Part shown: positions 24,592 to 33,295 of the stretch, piece by piece
Layout of the letters: the number at the start of each line of letters is the position of its first letter
How positions within the stretch are numbered: position 1 is the stretch's first letter
Assembly (NCBI GenBank): GCA_002793215.1
Contig: PFPU01000193.1
Coordinates: 1 to 35,464 of the forward strand
DNA: 35,464 bases
Reading direction: 5' to 3'
Source: Flavobacteriales bacterium CG_4_10_14_0_2_um_filter_35_18
Lineage (GTDB): Bacteria > Bacteroidota > Bacteroidia > Flavobacteriales > Flavobacteriaceae
Made by a program: the position numbers and the translations under genes
The notes under the pieces: generated by a model
Database searches by the model: none
The model's input: the letters and a program-made list of their open reading frames with translations, nothing else
What the model was told of the DNA's origin: nothing

Positions 24592-25182
24592 ATGAAAAAA
24601 CAAATTTTATTATTTTTTGCCGTAATCTTTTTAAGCTCGCAGGGGTTTTCTCAATTTAAATTGGGGGTTAAAGGTGGTCTGAATTATAATTTTGCCGGCA
24701 ATATTACAGAAGCAGGTAGTAGTAATGTATTTAGCTCCGAAAACAAAGCTGGATTTCATCTAGGCTTATGGTCTCGTTTTTCGATAGTAGGATTCGGCTT
24801 GCGTCCCGAAATTGTTTATACAGAGCTTAAAAGTCAATATCAATTGAGTTCAAGAACAACTCTTAAAACCAAAAAAATTGACATTCCTGTTTTGTTTGAC
24901 AAAAAGTTAGGACCTTTACATTTGTTTGCCGGACCCGCTTTTCAACTTATTTTAAATTCTGATTTTAAATCAAGTGACATCGGAGCTGTAGATTATAATA
25001 AATTTACTTTAGGTACACAAATTGGTCTTGGATTAGAATTTGCCAATTTGGGTGTTGATGCACGTTGGGAAAAGGGATTTTCAAACAATTTAACGGGCGT
25101 TTTAATTAGCTCTTCCACCAATTTAAATTTGGATAACCGTCCAAATCAAATCATTTTAAGTGTTTATTACAATCTTTTATAA
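24592..25182 (+). CDS. PorT-like outer-membrane beta-barrel protein
   Basis: A 196-residue protein with a signal peptide (hydrophobic residues 4-20, ending GFSQ) and an eight-strand-type barrel with the pattern of the PorT / OMP_b-brl_2 family: FKLGVKGGLNYNF, AGFHLGLWSRF, GLRPEIVYTELKSQY, KTKKIDIPVLFDKKLGPLHL, FAGPAFQLIL and a C-terminal strand NQIILSVYYNLL. Barrels of this group are abundant in Bacteroidota and mostly uncharacterised. It stands alone, with a strong terminator 20 bases downstream. No ligand can be proposed. Confidence 0.85.
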   Translation: MKKQILLFFAVIFLSSQGFSQFKLGVKGGLNYNFAGNITEAGSSNVFSSENKAGFHLGLWSRFSIVGFGLRPEIVYTELKSQYQLSSRTTLKTKKIDIPVLFDKKLGPLHLFAGPAFQLILNSDFKSSDIGAVDYNKFTLGTQIGLGLEFANLGVDARWEKGFSNNLTGVLISSSTNLNLDNRPNQIILSVYYNLL

Positions 25183-25197
25183 ACTTTTAAATACAAT

Positions 25198-25234
25198 AAA
25201 AAAGGCGCGCCAATTGCTGAGCGCGCCTTTTTTT
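25198..25234. terminator. Bidirectional terminator, GC-rich stem
   Basis: AAAAAAGGCGCGC (25198-25210) pairs with GCGCGCCTTTTTT around a 10-base loop, with T runs in both orientations. It lies between the PorT-like gene (plus) and the FKBP lipoprotein gene (minus). Confidence 0.9.
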
Positions 25235-25248
25235 ATGCTTTTTAAAAC

Positions 25249-26190
25249 CTATTTTGAATCTTTATCTAAGTAATTTGGAATGCCATCACCATCGCTATCA
25301 TCATCATTAAAGTTGCCGTTGTGATTGGCATCTTCGTCTTTAGTCAATTTGCCATCACCATCATCATCTTTATCTAAATAGTTTGCAATGCCGTCGCCAT
25401 CGGTGTCATCGTCAAACACCGTTCCATTGCCGTTAACATCTTCATCTTTAGTTAATATCGTGTCGCCATCATCATCTGCATCGAGAAAATCAGGAAATCC
25501 ATTGCCATTAGTATCATCATTCGCAACCTCTCCATCATTATCTATATCTTCTAAATTAGATAAAATTCCGTCTTGATCGTGGTCAGCTCGTCTCACATCA
25601 TTTAATTCAAATTTAAAAATTAAAGGATTATTTGAAGGGATCAATCCTGTTGCACCTTGACCAAATCCTAAGCCGGAGGGTATAAATAAAAAGCCTTTAC
25701 CATTATTAACATAGGAAAGTGATTCGTCTGAATTGATAATTTTATCACCCCCTTTAAAGTGCACAAAACCATATTTCCAACCTTGAACAACTTGAGTTAA
25801 ATCTAACCAAGCTAAGGTTCTACTGTCAAATTTTGTGCTGTCTAATAAAAATCCGGCGTATTTAACTAAAATTGAGTCAGAGCGTGTTGGGGCTAAAGTA
25901 GTTCCGGTGCTTAATGATAAATAATATAATTTATAAGCAACTGTATTTAAAGTAATAGCTTCGGTGGTTACATCTTCTAGCAAAGGTCGCTCTCCGTTTT
26001 TTATAGTGTAAAGATTGCCATCATTATTTAAATAATGGGTTTGTAAATATTTTACTAAAGAGTCATTATCTTTTTTTGCTTGCTCAACAGGATCAACAGG
26101 AACAACTGATACAATATTTTTATTTTTACTGCAAGCTGCAAACATTAGTAATCCAATGCCCAGAAATGCAATGCTATTTCTTAATCTCAT
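25249..26190 (-). CDS. FKBP-type isomerase lipoprotein with Ca-binding-type repeats
   Basis: A 313-residue lipoprotein: MRLRNSIAFLGIGLLMFAAC gives a signal peptide II with lipobox FAAC. Residues from about 90 to 210 form an FKBP domain (YAGFLLDSTKFDSR, VVQGWKYGFVHFKGGDK, FLFIPSGLGFG, GLIPSNNPLIFKFELNDV). Residues from about 213 to 310 are three tandem units of about 36 residues rich in DxDxDG loops, each ending NYLD or DFLD (for example DDDGDGKLTKDED and DSDGDGIPNYLD), like thrombospondin type 3 or EF-hand calcium loops. It is likely an envelope folding factor anchored by lipid. I chose ATG 26190 over an in-frame TTG at 26211 because it places the lipobox normally. It follows typA after a terminator-like hairpin. 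Confidence 0.88.
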   Translation of the reverse strand: MRLRNSIAFLGIGLLMFAACSKNKNIVSVVPVDPVEQAKKDNDSLVKYLQTHYLNNDGNLYTIKNGERPLLEDVTTEAITLNTVAYKLYYLSLSTGTTLAPTRSDSILVKYAGFLLDSTKFDSRTLAWLDLTQVVQGWKYGFVHFKGGDKIINSDESLSYVNNGKGFLFIPSGLGFGQGATGLIPSNNPLIFKFELNDVRRADHDQDGILSNLEDIDNDGEVANDDTNGNGFPDFLDADDDGDTILTKDEDVNGNGTVFDDDTDGDGIANYLDKDDDGDGKLTKDEDANHNGNFNDDDSDGDGIPNYLDKDSK

Positions 26191-26235
26191 ATTTTTAATT
26201 TTGCGTTGCAATTTACAATTTTATCTCAATAAAAT

Positions 26236-26261
26236 AAGCCTATAAAATTCATTATAGGCTT
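26236..26261 (-). terminator. Terminator after typA
   Basis: AAGCCTATAA (26236-26245) pairs perfectly with TTATAGGCTT (26252-26261) around a 6-base loop. On the minus strand it is followed by ATTTTATT, and it lies about 30 bases after the typA stop. Confidence 0.65.
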
Positions 26262-26293
26262 ACCATATAAGCTTTAACAAAACTTTAAAAGTC

Positions 26294-28063
26294 TTATTTA
26301 AAATTTATTTTTCTAATTCTTAAACTTAAAGGTGTTACCTCTAAATACTCATCATCTTTAATATATTCCATACATTCTTCGAGCGAAAAATCTATTTTCG
26401 GAACAATTTTAACACTTTCGTCTGTACCAGAAGCTCTTACATTTGATAATTTTTTTCCTTTTATCAAATTAACGCTCATGTCTTCTTGTTTGTTATTTTC
26501 GCCTACAACCTGACCTTTATAAATTTCTTGATTTGGGTCGATAAAAAAGCGACCTCGATCTTGTAATCGGTCAATGGCATAAGCTGTGGCTTTACCTGTT
26601 TCAGATGAAATTATAGCACCATTAACATTGTTATTCAAATCGCCTTTCCACACATCAAATCCTCTAAGTCTATGATTGATAATAGCTTCGCCTTGCGTAG
26701 CTGTTAAGAGTTTATTTCTAAGTCCAATTAACCCACGCGAAGGAATATCAAATTCTAAATGTTGCAAATCACCTTTAGGCTCAATAACCATTAAATCGCC
26801 TTTGCGCAAGCTCACTAAATTAATGACTTTGCTTGACCCAGATTCAGGCACGTCAACCACTAAAATTTCATAAGGTTCACATTTTTTGCCATCAATTTCT
26901 TTAATAATTACTTGAGGGCGACCTACTTGTAATTCATATCCTTCTCTGCGCATCGTTTCAATTAAAATTGAAAGATGCAAGATTCCTCTGCCAAAAACAT
27001 TAAATTTATCTTCCGAGTCGGTTGCTTCAACGCGTAAGGCTAAGTTTTTTTCAATTTCTTTAAACAAACGTTCTCTTAAATGTCGTGAGGTAACAAATTT
27101 GCCATCTTTACCATAAAAAGGAGAATTGTTAATGGTAAATAGCATACTCATAGTAGGTTCGTCAATGCTAATTCGAGGCATTGCTTCGGGATTTTCAACA
27201 TCGGCGATGGTGTCGCCAATTTCGAATCCTTCAATGCCTGTAATGGCACAAATATCGCCACTTCTCACTTTTTCGACGCGTACTTTTCCTAGACCTTCAA
27301 AAACATGAAGTTCTTTAATTCTTACTTTTATTTGTTTGCCATCTTTTTTGCAAAGCATATAATCTTTAGATTCTTCTAAATCGCCTCTAAAAACACGTCC
27401 GATAGCGATTCTTCCCGTAAAGGCAGAAAAATCTAATGAGGTAATTTGCATTTGAGGAGTTCCTTTGCGATAAGGTGCTTCGGGAATTTCGGATAAAATG
27501 GTATCTAAAAGGGCAATGATATTATCGGTTGGTTTTTGCCAATCATAACTCATCCAACCTTGTTTGGCAGAGCCATAAACGGTTTTAAAGTTCAATTGGT
27601 CTTCGGAGGCATCTAAAGCAAAAAATAAGTCAAAAATTTGTTCGTGAACAATTTCAGGTGTACAGTTTTCTTTATCTACTTTATTAATAACCACAATGGG
27701 TTTTAAACCAAGTTCAATGGCTTTACCCAACACAAAACGGGTTTGTGGCATCGCCCCTTCAAAGGCATCTACTAAAAGTAACACGCCGTCGGCCATTTTT
27801 AAAACACGTTCTACTTCACCACCAAAATCGGCATGGCCTGGGGTATCTATCACATTAATTTTAACCTTTTTATAGGTAATTGAAACATTTTTAGACAGAA
27901 TGGTAATGCCACGTTCACGCTCTAAATCATTGCTGTCTAACAACAATTCTACATGATGTTTTCGTTCATCTAAAATTTTTGCTTGGTCAATAATTTTGTC
28001 AACTAAGGTTGTTTTACCGTGGTCAACGTGGGCTATAATCGCTATGTTTCTAATAGATTGCAT
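26294..28063 (-). CDS. typA: Translational GTPase TypA/BipA
   Basis: A 589-residue ribosome-associated GTPase, close to the usual size. G-domain motifs: [10 protein letters not shown] (G1, residues 11-20), RERGITI (G2 region), [16 protein letters not shown] (G3) and NKVDKEN (G4). After EF-G-like domains II, III and V comes the TypA-specific C-terminal domain ([16 protein letters not shown], then [14 protein letters not shown]). It acts on the 70S ribosome, with roles in stress and ribosome assembly known from other bacteria. It has its own -7 box and terminator, so it appears monocistronic. Confidence 0.97.
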   Translation of the reverse strand: MQSIRNIAIIAHVDHGKTTLVDKIIDQAKILDERKHHVELLLDSNDLERERGITILSKNVSITYKKVKINVIDTPGHADFGGEVERVLKMADGVLLLVDAFEGAMPQTRFVLGKAIELGLKPIVVINKVDKENCTPEIVHEQIFDLFFALDASEDQLNFKTVYGSAKQGWMSYDWQKPTDNIIALLDTILSEIPEAPYRKGTPQMQITSLDFSAFTGRIAIGRVFRGDLEESKDYMLCKKDGKQIKVRIKELHVFEGLGKVRVEKVRSGDICAITGIEGFEIGDTIADVENPEAMPRISIDEPTMSMLFTINNSPFYGKDGKFVTSRHLRERLFKEIEKNLALRVEATDSEDKFNVFGRGILHLSILIETMRREGYELQVGRPQVIIKEIDGKKCEPYEILVVDVPESGSSKVINLVSLRKGDLMVIEPKGDLQHLEFDIPSRGLIGLRNKLLTATQGEAIINHRLRGFDVWKGDLNNNVNGAIISSETGKATAYAIDRLQDRGRFFIDPNQEIYKGQVVGENNKQEDMSVNLIKGKKLSNVRASGTDESVKIVPKIDFSLEECMEYIKDDEYLEVTPLSLRIRKINFK

Positions 28064-28083
28064 TCACTTCTTTTTTGAACGCG

Positions 28084-28091
28084 CAAAAGTA
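28084..28091 (-). promoter_or_regulatory. TAnnTTTG -7 box for typA
   Basis: On the minus strand TACTTTTG (28091 to 28084) is an exact -7 box, 20 bases before the typA ATG. Confidence 0.6.
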
Positions 28092-28199
28092 ATGCTATTA
28101 TTTGATTAAACAGTTAGGTTTATAGCTATTTTTAAAAACAGTTTATTTTTAGACGCTTGGCAAAAACCTTTTCAAGAGATTTAGTAATCCGCTCTTTAT

Positions 28200-29900
28200 C
28201 TAAACCGCCTCCACAAATAAGTCCTCGTCAATTTTAAGTACTTTGGCTAAATTGTGTTTAGCAAGACTTTTTATTGTTTTATCCCACTGCTTGTTACTTA
28301 AACCCGATTGCGTTTTTAAGTCGGTTAACAAAATTGGGCTGTTGGCTTTTAAGGTTTTTAACACTGCTTTTTCATCTTCGGTCAACTCAATTTTTGGTGT
28401 GCGGGTTTCGGGTTTCATTTGTGGAAAAAACAATACTTCCTGAATAGAGGCATTATTAGTCATCAACATCACCAAACGATCAAGGCCTATTCCAATTCCT
28501 GAGGTTGGTGGCATGCCATATTCAAGTGCGCGTAAAAAATCTTGGTCAATAAACATCGCTTCATCATCGCCTTTTTCGGATAACTTTAATTGGTCTTCAA
28601 ACCGTTCGCGTTGATCTATTGGGTCATTTAATTCAGAATAGGCATTGGCTAATTCTTTACCGTTTACCATCAACTCAAAACGCTCGGTCAGCGCCGGATT
28701 TGTGCGGTGCTCTTTTGTTAGCGGGCTCATTTCTTTGGGATAATCTATAATAAACGTTGGCTGAATATAAAGGTGTTCACATTTCTCTCCAAATAGTTCG
28801 TCTATCATTTTACCAATACCCATTGTTTCATCGGCTTCAACACCAACTTGTTTACAAACTTCGCGCAAAGCAACTTCGTCCATACCTGCAATATCAAAAC
28901 CTGTATGTGTTTTTATGGCTTCAAGTATGGGAACTCTGGGATAAGGTGCTTTGAATTCAATTTCACAATCACCTAAAGTAACTTTGGTTTTACCATTAGA
29001 TTCAAGGGCTACCCTTTCGAGCAATTGCTCGGTTGTTTCCATCATCCAACGATAATCTTTATAGGCAACATACAGCTCCATAATTGTAAATTCTGGATTG
29101 TGTGTGCGGTCCATACCCTCATTTCTAAAATCCCTAGAAAACTCATAAACGGCATCAAATCCGCCTACAATCAAGCGTTTTAAATACAATTCGTTAGCAA
29201 TTCGCAAATAAAGTGGCATATCTAATGCATTGTGATGTGTCATAAAAGGGCGTGCTGTTGCACCACCTGGTATGGGTTGTAAAACGGGGGTTTCAACCTC
29301 CAAATAACCACGTTCGTTAAAAAACTGACGCATGGTATTGGTTATTTTTGTGCGTTTTATAAAGGTTTCTTTTACATAATCATTGACAATTAAGTCAACA
29401 TAACGTTGGCGATAGCGCAATTCTGGGTCGCTAAAAGCATCGTGAACCAAACCATCGGCATCTTTTTTTACAATTGGAATGGGTCTTAATGATTTTGATA
29501 AAATCGTAAGTTCTTTAGCTTTGATAGATATTTCACCAACTTGGGTTTTAAAAACCTCCCCTTTTATGCCGATAATATCGCCAATATCTAAAAGGTGTTT
29601 AAAGACTTCATTATAGATTATTTTATCTTCACCCGGAGCAAGCTCATCGCGATTTACATAGATTTGCATGAGTCCACTTGAGTCTTTAAGTCCTGTAAAC
29701 GAAGCCTTTCCCATAATACGTCGGCTCATCATGCGTCCGGCTACCACCACTTCTTTACCTTCAAAAGTGTCAAAGTTTTCTATGAGTTCTTTGGTGAGGT
29801 TAGTAACTTTAAACTGTGCTGCCGGATAAGGGTTTATTCCTAATTCGCGCAAGCGTTTTAAAGAGGTTCTGCGTACAATTTCTTGTTCTGATAACTGCAT
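28200..29900 (-). CDS. lysS: Lysyl-tRNA synthetase, class II
   Basis: A 566-residue class II lysyl-tRNA synthetase that charges tRNA-Lys. An OB-fold anticodon domain ([35 protein letters not shown]) is followed by the catalytic domain with motif 2 [19 protein letters not shown] and motif 3 [13 protein letters not shown]. About 65 residues follow motif 3 beyond the usual end; the segment around [20 protein letters not shown] looks like a winged helix and makes the protein longer than the E. coli enzyme (about 505). The ATG at 29900 ([11 protein letters not shown]) is preferred to an upstream in-frame start at 29936, which would fall within the promoter region. Divergent from the YqaE-lipB pair. 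Confidence 0.96.
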   Translation of the reverse strand: MQLSEQEIVRRTSLKRLRELGINPYPAAQFKVTNLTKELIENFDTFEGKEVVVAGRMMSRRIMGKASFTGLKDSSGLMQIYVNRDELAPGEDKIIYNEVFKHLLDIGDIIGIKGEVFKTQVGEISIKAKELTILSKSLRPIPIVKKDADGLVHDAFSDPELRYRQRYVDLIVNDYVKETFIKRTKITNTMRQFFNERGYLEVETPVLQPIPGGATARPFMTHHNALDMPLYLRIANELYLKRLIVGGFDAVYEFSRDFRNEGMDRTHNPEFTIMELYVAYKDYRWMMETTEQLLERVALESNGKTKVTLGDCEIEFKAPYPRVPILEAIKTHTGFDIAGMDEVALREVCKQVGVEADETMGIGKMIDELFGEKCEHLYIQPTFIIDYPKEMSPLTKEHRTNPALTERFELMVNGKELANAYSELNDPIDQRERFEDQLKLSEKGDDEAMFIDQDFLRALEYGMPPTSGIGIGLDRLVMLMTNNASIQEVLFFPQMKPETRTPKIELTEDEKAVLKTLKANSPILLTDLKTQSGLSNKQWDKTIKSLAKHNLAKVLKIDEDLFVEAV

Positions 29901-29933
29901 AATCAATAATTTAAGGCGGTATTTTAAAAGGGG

Positions 29934-29958
29934 CAAATATAGCTTTTATGCAAAGATA
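29934..29958 (-). promoter_or_regulatory. Tandem -7 boxes for lysS
   Basis: On the minus strand both TATATTTG (29941 to 29934) and TATCTTTG (29958 to 29951) match TAnnTTTG exactly, 33 and 50 bases before the lysS ATG at 29900. Confidence 0.55.
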
Positions 29959-29980
29959 ATTAAACTAAAAACACGTATTT

Positions 29981-29988
29981 TATATTTG
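29981..29988 (+). promoter_or_regulatory. TAnnTTTG -7 box for yqaE-lipB
   Basis: TATATTTG is an exact -7 box 38 bases before the ATG of the short YqaE gene, divergent from the lysS promoters. Confidence 0.6.
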
Positions 29989-30026
29989 TACTTAGATTTT
30001 TTTTAAGACCTTTGAAAAAAATAAAA

Positions 30027-30185
30027 ATGAGTTTATGGCGCGTAATTTTGGCCATTTTTTGTCCTCCACTTTCTGTTATTGGCAAAGGTTGTGGCTCTAT
30101 TCTCATCGTATTTTTATTAACCTTAGCGGGATGGGTTCCCGGCGTGATTGCCGCTTTAATCATTTTAAACAATCCTAAAAATTGA
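30027..30185 (+). CDS. YqaE/Pmp3-family small membrane protein
   Basis: A 52-residue open frame. Translation begins MSLWRVILAIFCPPLSVIGK and continues with two membrane spans separated by a short loop, including FLLTLAGWVPGVIAALIILN and ending NPKN. FCPPLSV, GWVPG and IAALIIL match the Pmp3/YqaE (UPF0057) family, stress-linked inner-membrane proteolipids of about 52 residues. The ATG is 38 bases after a -7 box, and the stop TGA overlaps the lipB ATG by one base, so the two are translationally coupled. The exact cellular role of the family in bacteria is not settled. Confidence 0.9.
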   Translation: MSLWRVILAIFCPPLSVIGKGCGSILIVFLLTLAGWVPGVIAALIILNNPKN

Positions 30186-30880
30186 TGAAAAAAATTCATT
30201 TACAAGATCTTGGCGCGATGGATTACAAATTGGCGTGGGATTATCAAGAATCCTTATTTGATGAAATCATTCAGATAAAACGCAAAAATAGAAATGAAAG
30301 TTTGAGCCTTCCTACTAAAAATCATTTTCTTTTTGTTGAGCATCCACACGTTTATACCCTAGGTAAAAGCGGTGATTTTAATAACTTATTGCTTACCGAA
30401 GATCAATTAAAAGCCAAAGAGGCAAGCTTTTACAAAATAAATCGCGGTGGCGATATTACCTATCACGGACCCGGACAAATTGTGGGCTATCCTATTTTAG
30501 ACCTCGATAATTTTTTTACCGATATCCATAAATTTATGCGTTATTTAGAGGAAACCATTATTAAAACCATTGCCGAATATGGCATTAAAGGCGAAAGAAG
30601 CGAAGGTGAAACTGGGGTTTGGCTCGATGTGGGCACGCCTTTTGCCAGAAAAATTTGCGCTTTGGGCGTAAGAAGCAGTCGTTGGGTTACGATGCACGGA
30701 TTTGCACTAAATGTAAACACCGATTTGGGTTATTTTGACCATATTATTCCTTGTGGCATTCGCGGCAAAGCCGTTGCTTCAATGCAGGGTGAATTGCGAA
30801 AATCCGTCAATCAAAATGAAGTAAAAATAAAAATTTTAAAACACTTTGCCGAATTATTTGAAGCTGAATTTATTAATTAA
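30185..30880 (+). CDS. lipB: Lipoyl(octanoyl) transferase
   Basis: LipB moves octanoate from acyl carrier protein to lipoyl domains of 2-oxoacid dehydrogenases and the glycine cleavage system. The 231-residue protein carries the substrate-binding RGGDITYHGPGQIVGYPILD, KICALGVRSSRWVTMHGFAL, and the catalytic PCGI cysteine followed by RGKAVASMQGEL with the conserved lysine. ATG 30185 overlaps the preceding stop (TGATG), and is preferred to a TTG one codon upstream. It is cytosolic. lipA is not in the window. Confidence 0.96.
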   Translation: MKKIHLQDLGAMDYKLAWDYQESLFDEIIQIKRKNRNESLSLPTKNHFLFVEHPHVYTLGKSGDFNNLLLTEDQLKAKEASFYKINRGGDITYHGPGQIVGYPILDLDNFFTDIHKFMRYLEETIIKTIAEYGIKGERSEGETGVWLDVGTPFARKICALGVRSSRWVTMHGFALNVNTDLGYFDHIIPCGIRGKAVASMQGELRKSVNQNEVKIKILKHFAELFEAEFIN

Positions 30881-30913
30881 TCCGCTTTAAATTAAGGTCT
30901 TAAAATTAAAAAA

Positions 30914-31681
30914 TTGAACCGAGAAATAAGTATTTTGGGATGTGGATGGTTAGGCTTACCATTAGCGTCAAGTTTAATATCTAAAGGCTTTAATGTTAAA
31001 GGTTCAACAACGAGCTTAGGTAAATTAAACACATTAAAATCGGCTGGAATTACCCCTTTTTTAATTGATATCAATCTTCCCGAAAAAGAACTTAACGCTT
31101 TTTTAAACTCAGAAGTATTAATCATTGCTATTACCAACAAAAATAGCGAAAGTTTTAAAAAACTGATTTCAAAAATTGAATTATCGCCAATAAAAAAGCT
31201 GCTATTTATCAGTTCTACATCTGTTTACGATAATAATAATGGGGTTGTAACCGAAGATACGCCTATCAATAAGTCGCCTTTGAGTGCAATTGAACATTTA
31301 TTTGTTAAAAACACAAAATTTAAAACCACGATTCTTCGCTTTGGCGGATTGTTTGGTTACAATCGCAATCCTGGTGCATTTTTTAAAAATGGCCTAGCTA
31401 TTGAAAATCCGGAAGGAACTATAAACCTCATTCATAGAGATGATTGCATCAACATTATAGAACAAATTATTTTAAAAAAAGTTTGGGGAGAATGCTTTAA
31501 TGCCTGTGCCGATTCTCATCCAAAACGACGGGAATTTTATACTAAAAAAATCATGGAAATGGGTGTTGCAAAACTGTATTTTAATGAAAATTCGGCAAAT
31601 GATTTTAAGATTGTCAGCTCCGAAAAGTTAAAATCTAAAATAGGTATTCATTTTAAATACAATGATTTGATGAATTATTGA
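30914..31681 (+). CDS. NAD-dependent epimerase-like protein (extended SDR)
   Basis: A 255-residue Rossmann-fold protein. The nucleotide motif ISILGCGWLGLPLA begins at residue 5. LLFISSTSVYDNN contains the YxxxK-region serine motif, but a full YxxxK is not obvious; the later part (LRFGGLFGYNRNPG, NLIHRDDCINII, FNACAD) is typical of extended SDR epimerases such as the YeeZ type. The substrate is unknown. The start codon is TTG: an in-frame stop at 30893 and the absence of any ATG before the Rossmann motif leave TTG 30914 (or ATT 30905) as the only starts. It follows lipB by 33 bases and may share its transcript. Confidence 0.85.
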   Translation: MNREISILGCGWLGLPLASSLISKGFNVKGSTTSLGKLNTLKSAGITPFLIDINLPEKELNAFLNSEVLIIAITNKNSESFKKLISKIELSPIKKLLFISSTSVYDNNNGVVTEDTPINKSPLSAIEHLFVKNTKFKTTILRFGGLFGYNRNPGAFFKNGLAIENPEGTINLIHRDDCINIIEQIILKKVWGECFNACADSHPKRREFYTKKIMEMGVAKLYFNENSANDFKIVSSEKLKSKIGIHFKYNDLMNY

Positions 31682-31702
31682 TAGCCTAAATATAATGTTT
31701 AT

Positions 31703-32608
31703 ATGAAAAAAATATTAATTACCGGTGGCACTGGACTTGTTGGAACGGCCCTTTGCTTTAAATTGCAGGCACTCGGTTTTGAAGTAGCTATTTTAAGTCG
31801 GACTAAAAATGAAAAGTCCACATTACCAACTTATTATTGGGATGTCGCTAAAAACAAAATTGATATAAGCATCATTAATTCGGTTGATTGTATCATCCAT
31901 TTGGCAGGCGTTAATATCAGCGAAAAAAGGTGGTCTAAAAATCAAAAAGAACAAATTTTAGACAGTCGGATAAAATCAGCTGAATTGATTTTTAATAATA
32001 TAGATATCAAAAACAATCAATTAAAAGCATTTATAACCGCATCGGCCGTGGGCTTTTATGGCGCAATAACTTCCAATCAAATTTTTGACGAAACCGCTCC
32101 TGCAGCTGATGATTTTTTAGGACAGACTTGCTTTAAATGGGAACAAGTTGCCGATAAGTTTGCCGCGATTGGCATAAGAACGGTAAAAATTAGAACAGGA
32201 ATCGTGCTAACAAAAAAAGGGGGCGCACTGGCAAAAATTGCGAAACCCATTAAATTAGGTTTTGGAGCGGCTATTGGTAATGGCTCACAATATTTACCTT
32301 GGATTCACATTGATGATTTAACCAATATTTATTACAAAGCAATTGAAACCGAAACTATGATTGGCGCTTATAATGCGGTGGCTCCCGAACAGCTTACCAA
32401 TCAAGAATTTAGTAAAAAAGTGGCGTTGAGTTTAAAAAAATCAATTTGGCTGCCTAATATTCCCGCAATAATCTTTAAATTAATTTTTGGCGAAATGGCT
32501 GTAATCTTATTAAATGGCAGTCGCATTTCATCTGTAAAGATTGAAGCTTTGGGGTTTCAATTTAAATATCCAAAACTTGACCTTGCTTTAAAGGATTTAA
32601 AGCTCTAA
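31703..32608 (+). CDS. TIGR01777-family epimerase-like oxidoreductase (YfcH-like)
   Basis: A 301-residue extended SDR-like protein. N-terminal [16 protein letters not shown] binds NAD(P); [44 protein letters not shown] and [14 protein letters not shown] are hallmarks of the YfcH / TIGR01777 family, and the C-terminal 50 residues match the DUF1731 tail ([20 protein letters not shown]). No enzymatic reaction is established for the family. It starts 21 bases after the previous SDR gene and its 3' end overlaps that of rnhB by 12 bases on the opposite strand. Confidence 0.92.
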   Translation: MKKILITGGTGLVGTALCFKLQALGFEVAILSRTKNEKSTLPTYYWDVAKNKIDISIINSVDCIIHLAGVNISEKRWSKNQKEQILDSRIKSAELIFNNIDIKNNQLKAFITASAVGFYGAITSNQIFDETAPAADDFLGQTCFKWEQVADKFAAIGIRTVKIRTGIVLTKKGGALAKIAKPIKLGFGAAIGNGSQYLPWIHIDDLTNIYYKAIETETMIGAYNAVAPEQLTNQEFSKKVALSLKKSIWLPNIPAIIFKLIFGEMAVILLNGSRISSVKIEALGFQFKYPKLDLALKDLKL

Positions 32609-33196
32609 ATTTAATTGCTCTGGCAATAACCTAAATGATTTTCGGTGTAAAGTGCTTATGCCATAAACTCTTATCGCTTCGCGATGTTGCTTTGTGGGAT
32701 AGGCTTTATTTTTATCCCAATGGTATTGTGGTTGCTTTAAATGCATCGCCATCATAAAATCATCTCGATAAGTTTTGGCTAAAATACTCGCCGCGGCAAT
32801 GCTCATAAATTGCGCATCACCTTTTATAATGGTTTGATGGGGAATGTTTAAATAATTTTTAAAGCGGTTGCCGTCAACAATAATAAATTCAGGTTTTATT
32901 TTTAAATTGCTAATTGATAGGTGCATAGCCTTAATTGAAGCGTTTAATATATTAATTGCATCAATAATTTTTTCATCGATAAAGGCAACGCTAAAAGCCA
33001 AGGCTTGGGCTTCGATGATGGGTCTTAAAAGCAGCCGATTCTTTTCGGATAATTGTTTAGAATCATTAAGCAAAGGATGGTAAAAATGAGGTGGTAAAAT
33101 CACCGCGGCAGCTACCACAGGGCCGGCCAAACATCCACGACCAGCCTCATCGGTACCGGCTTCTAAATTAAAATCCGAAAAATGATGTTTTAACAT
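32597..33196 (-). CDS. rnhB: Ribonuclease HII
   Basis: RNase HII removes RNA primers and single ribonucleotides from DNA. The 199-residue protein has the signature [20 protein letters not shown] with catalytic D16 and E17, a third acidic site in FIIVDGNRF, and the [13 protein letters not shown] helix with the fourth Asp; [20 protein letters not shown] and RKSFRLL complete the family pattern. The start is fixed by an in-frame TGA two codons upstream of ATG. A -7 box lies only four bases before the ATG. Confidence 0.96.
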   Translation of the reverse strand: MLKHHFSDFNLEAGTDEAGRGCLAGPVVAAAVILPPHFYHPLLNDSKQLSEKNRLLLRPIIEAQALAFSVAFIDEKIIDAINILNASIKAMHLSISNLKIKPEFIIVDGNRFKNYLNIPHQTIIKGDAQFMSIAAASILAKTYRDDFMMAMHLKQPQYHWDKNKAYPTKQHREAIRVYGISTLHRKSFRLLPEQLNLEL

Positions 33197-33200
33197 AATT

Positions 33201-33208
33201 CAAAAATA
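33201..33208 (-). promoter_or_regulatory. TAnnTTTG -7 box for rnhB
   Basis: On the minus strand TATTTTTG (33208 to 33201) matches the consensus exactly and ends four bases before the rnhB ATG, implying a transcript with almost no leader. No good -33 element was seen. Confidence 0.45.
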
Positions 33209-33272
33209 TCAATTTTAAGTAGAACTCTAATGGTGCTTGCAGACTTTAACAGTATATTTACGGCAATTATTT

Positions 33273-33280
33273 TACCTTTG
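33273..33280 (+). promoter_or_regulatory. TAnnTTTG -7 box for putative porin
   Basis: TACCTTTG is an exact -7 box, 15 bases before the ATG at 33296. It lies inside the longest reading frame, supporting the downstream start. Confidence 0.6.
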
Positions 33281-33295
33281 CGCTTATTAAAATTT

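Noticed and set aside
25249..25560. Possible CRISPR-like or satellite array from the repeated codons
   Set aside because: The periodicity follows the roughly 36-residue protein repeat with degenerate DNA and no constant spacers.
25388..25576. Serine-rich plus-strand frame opposite the FKBP lipoprotein repeats
   Set aside because: It is the antisense of Asp/Gly-rich repeat codons, which gives Ser/Pro-rich open frames without stops.
29960..30199. Minus-strand open frame opposite the YqaE gene
   Set aside because: The plus-strand frame has a recognisable Pmp3/YqaE sequence and promoter; the opposite frame has no family features.
33230..33295. N-terminal extension of the putative porin from ATG-like start at 33230
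   Set aside because: It would place the exact -7 box inside the coding region and hide the signal peptide, so the ATG at 33296 is preferred.
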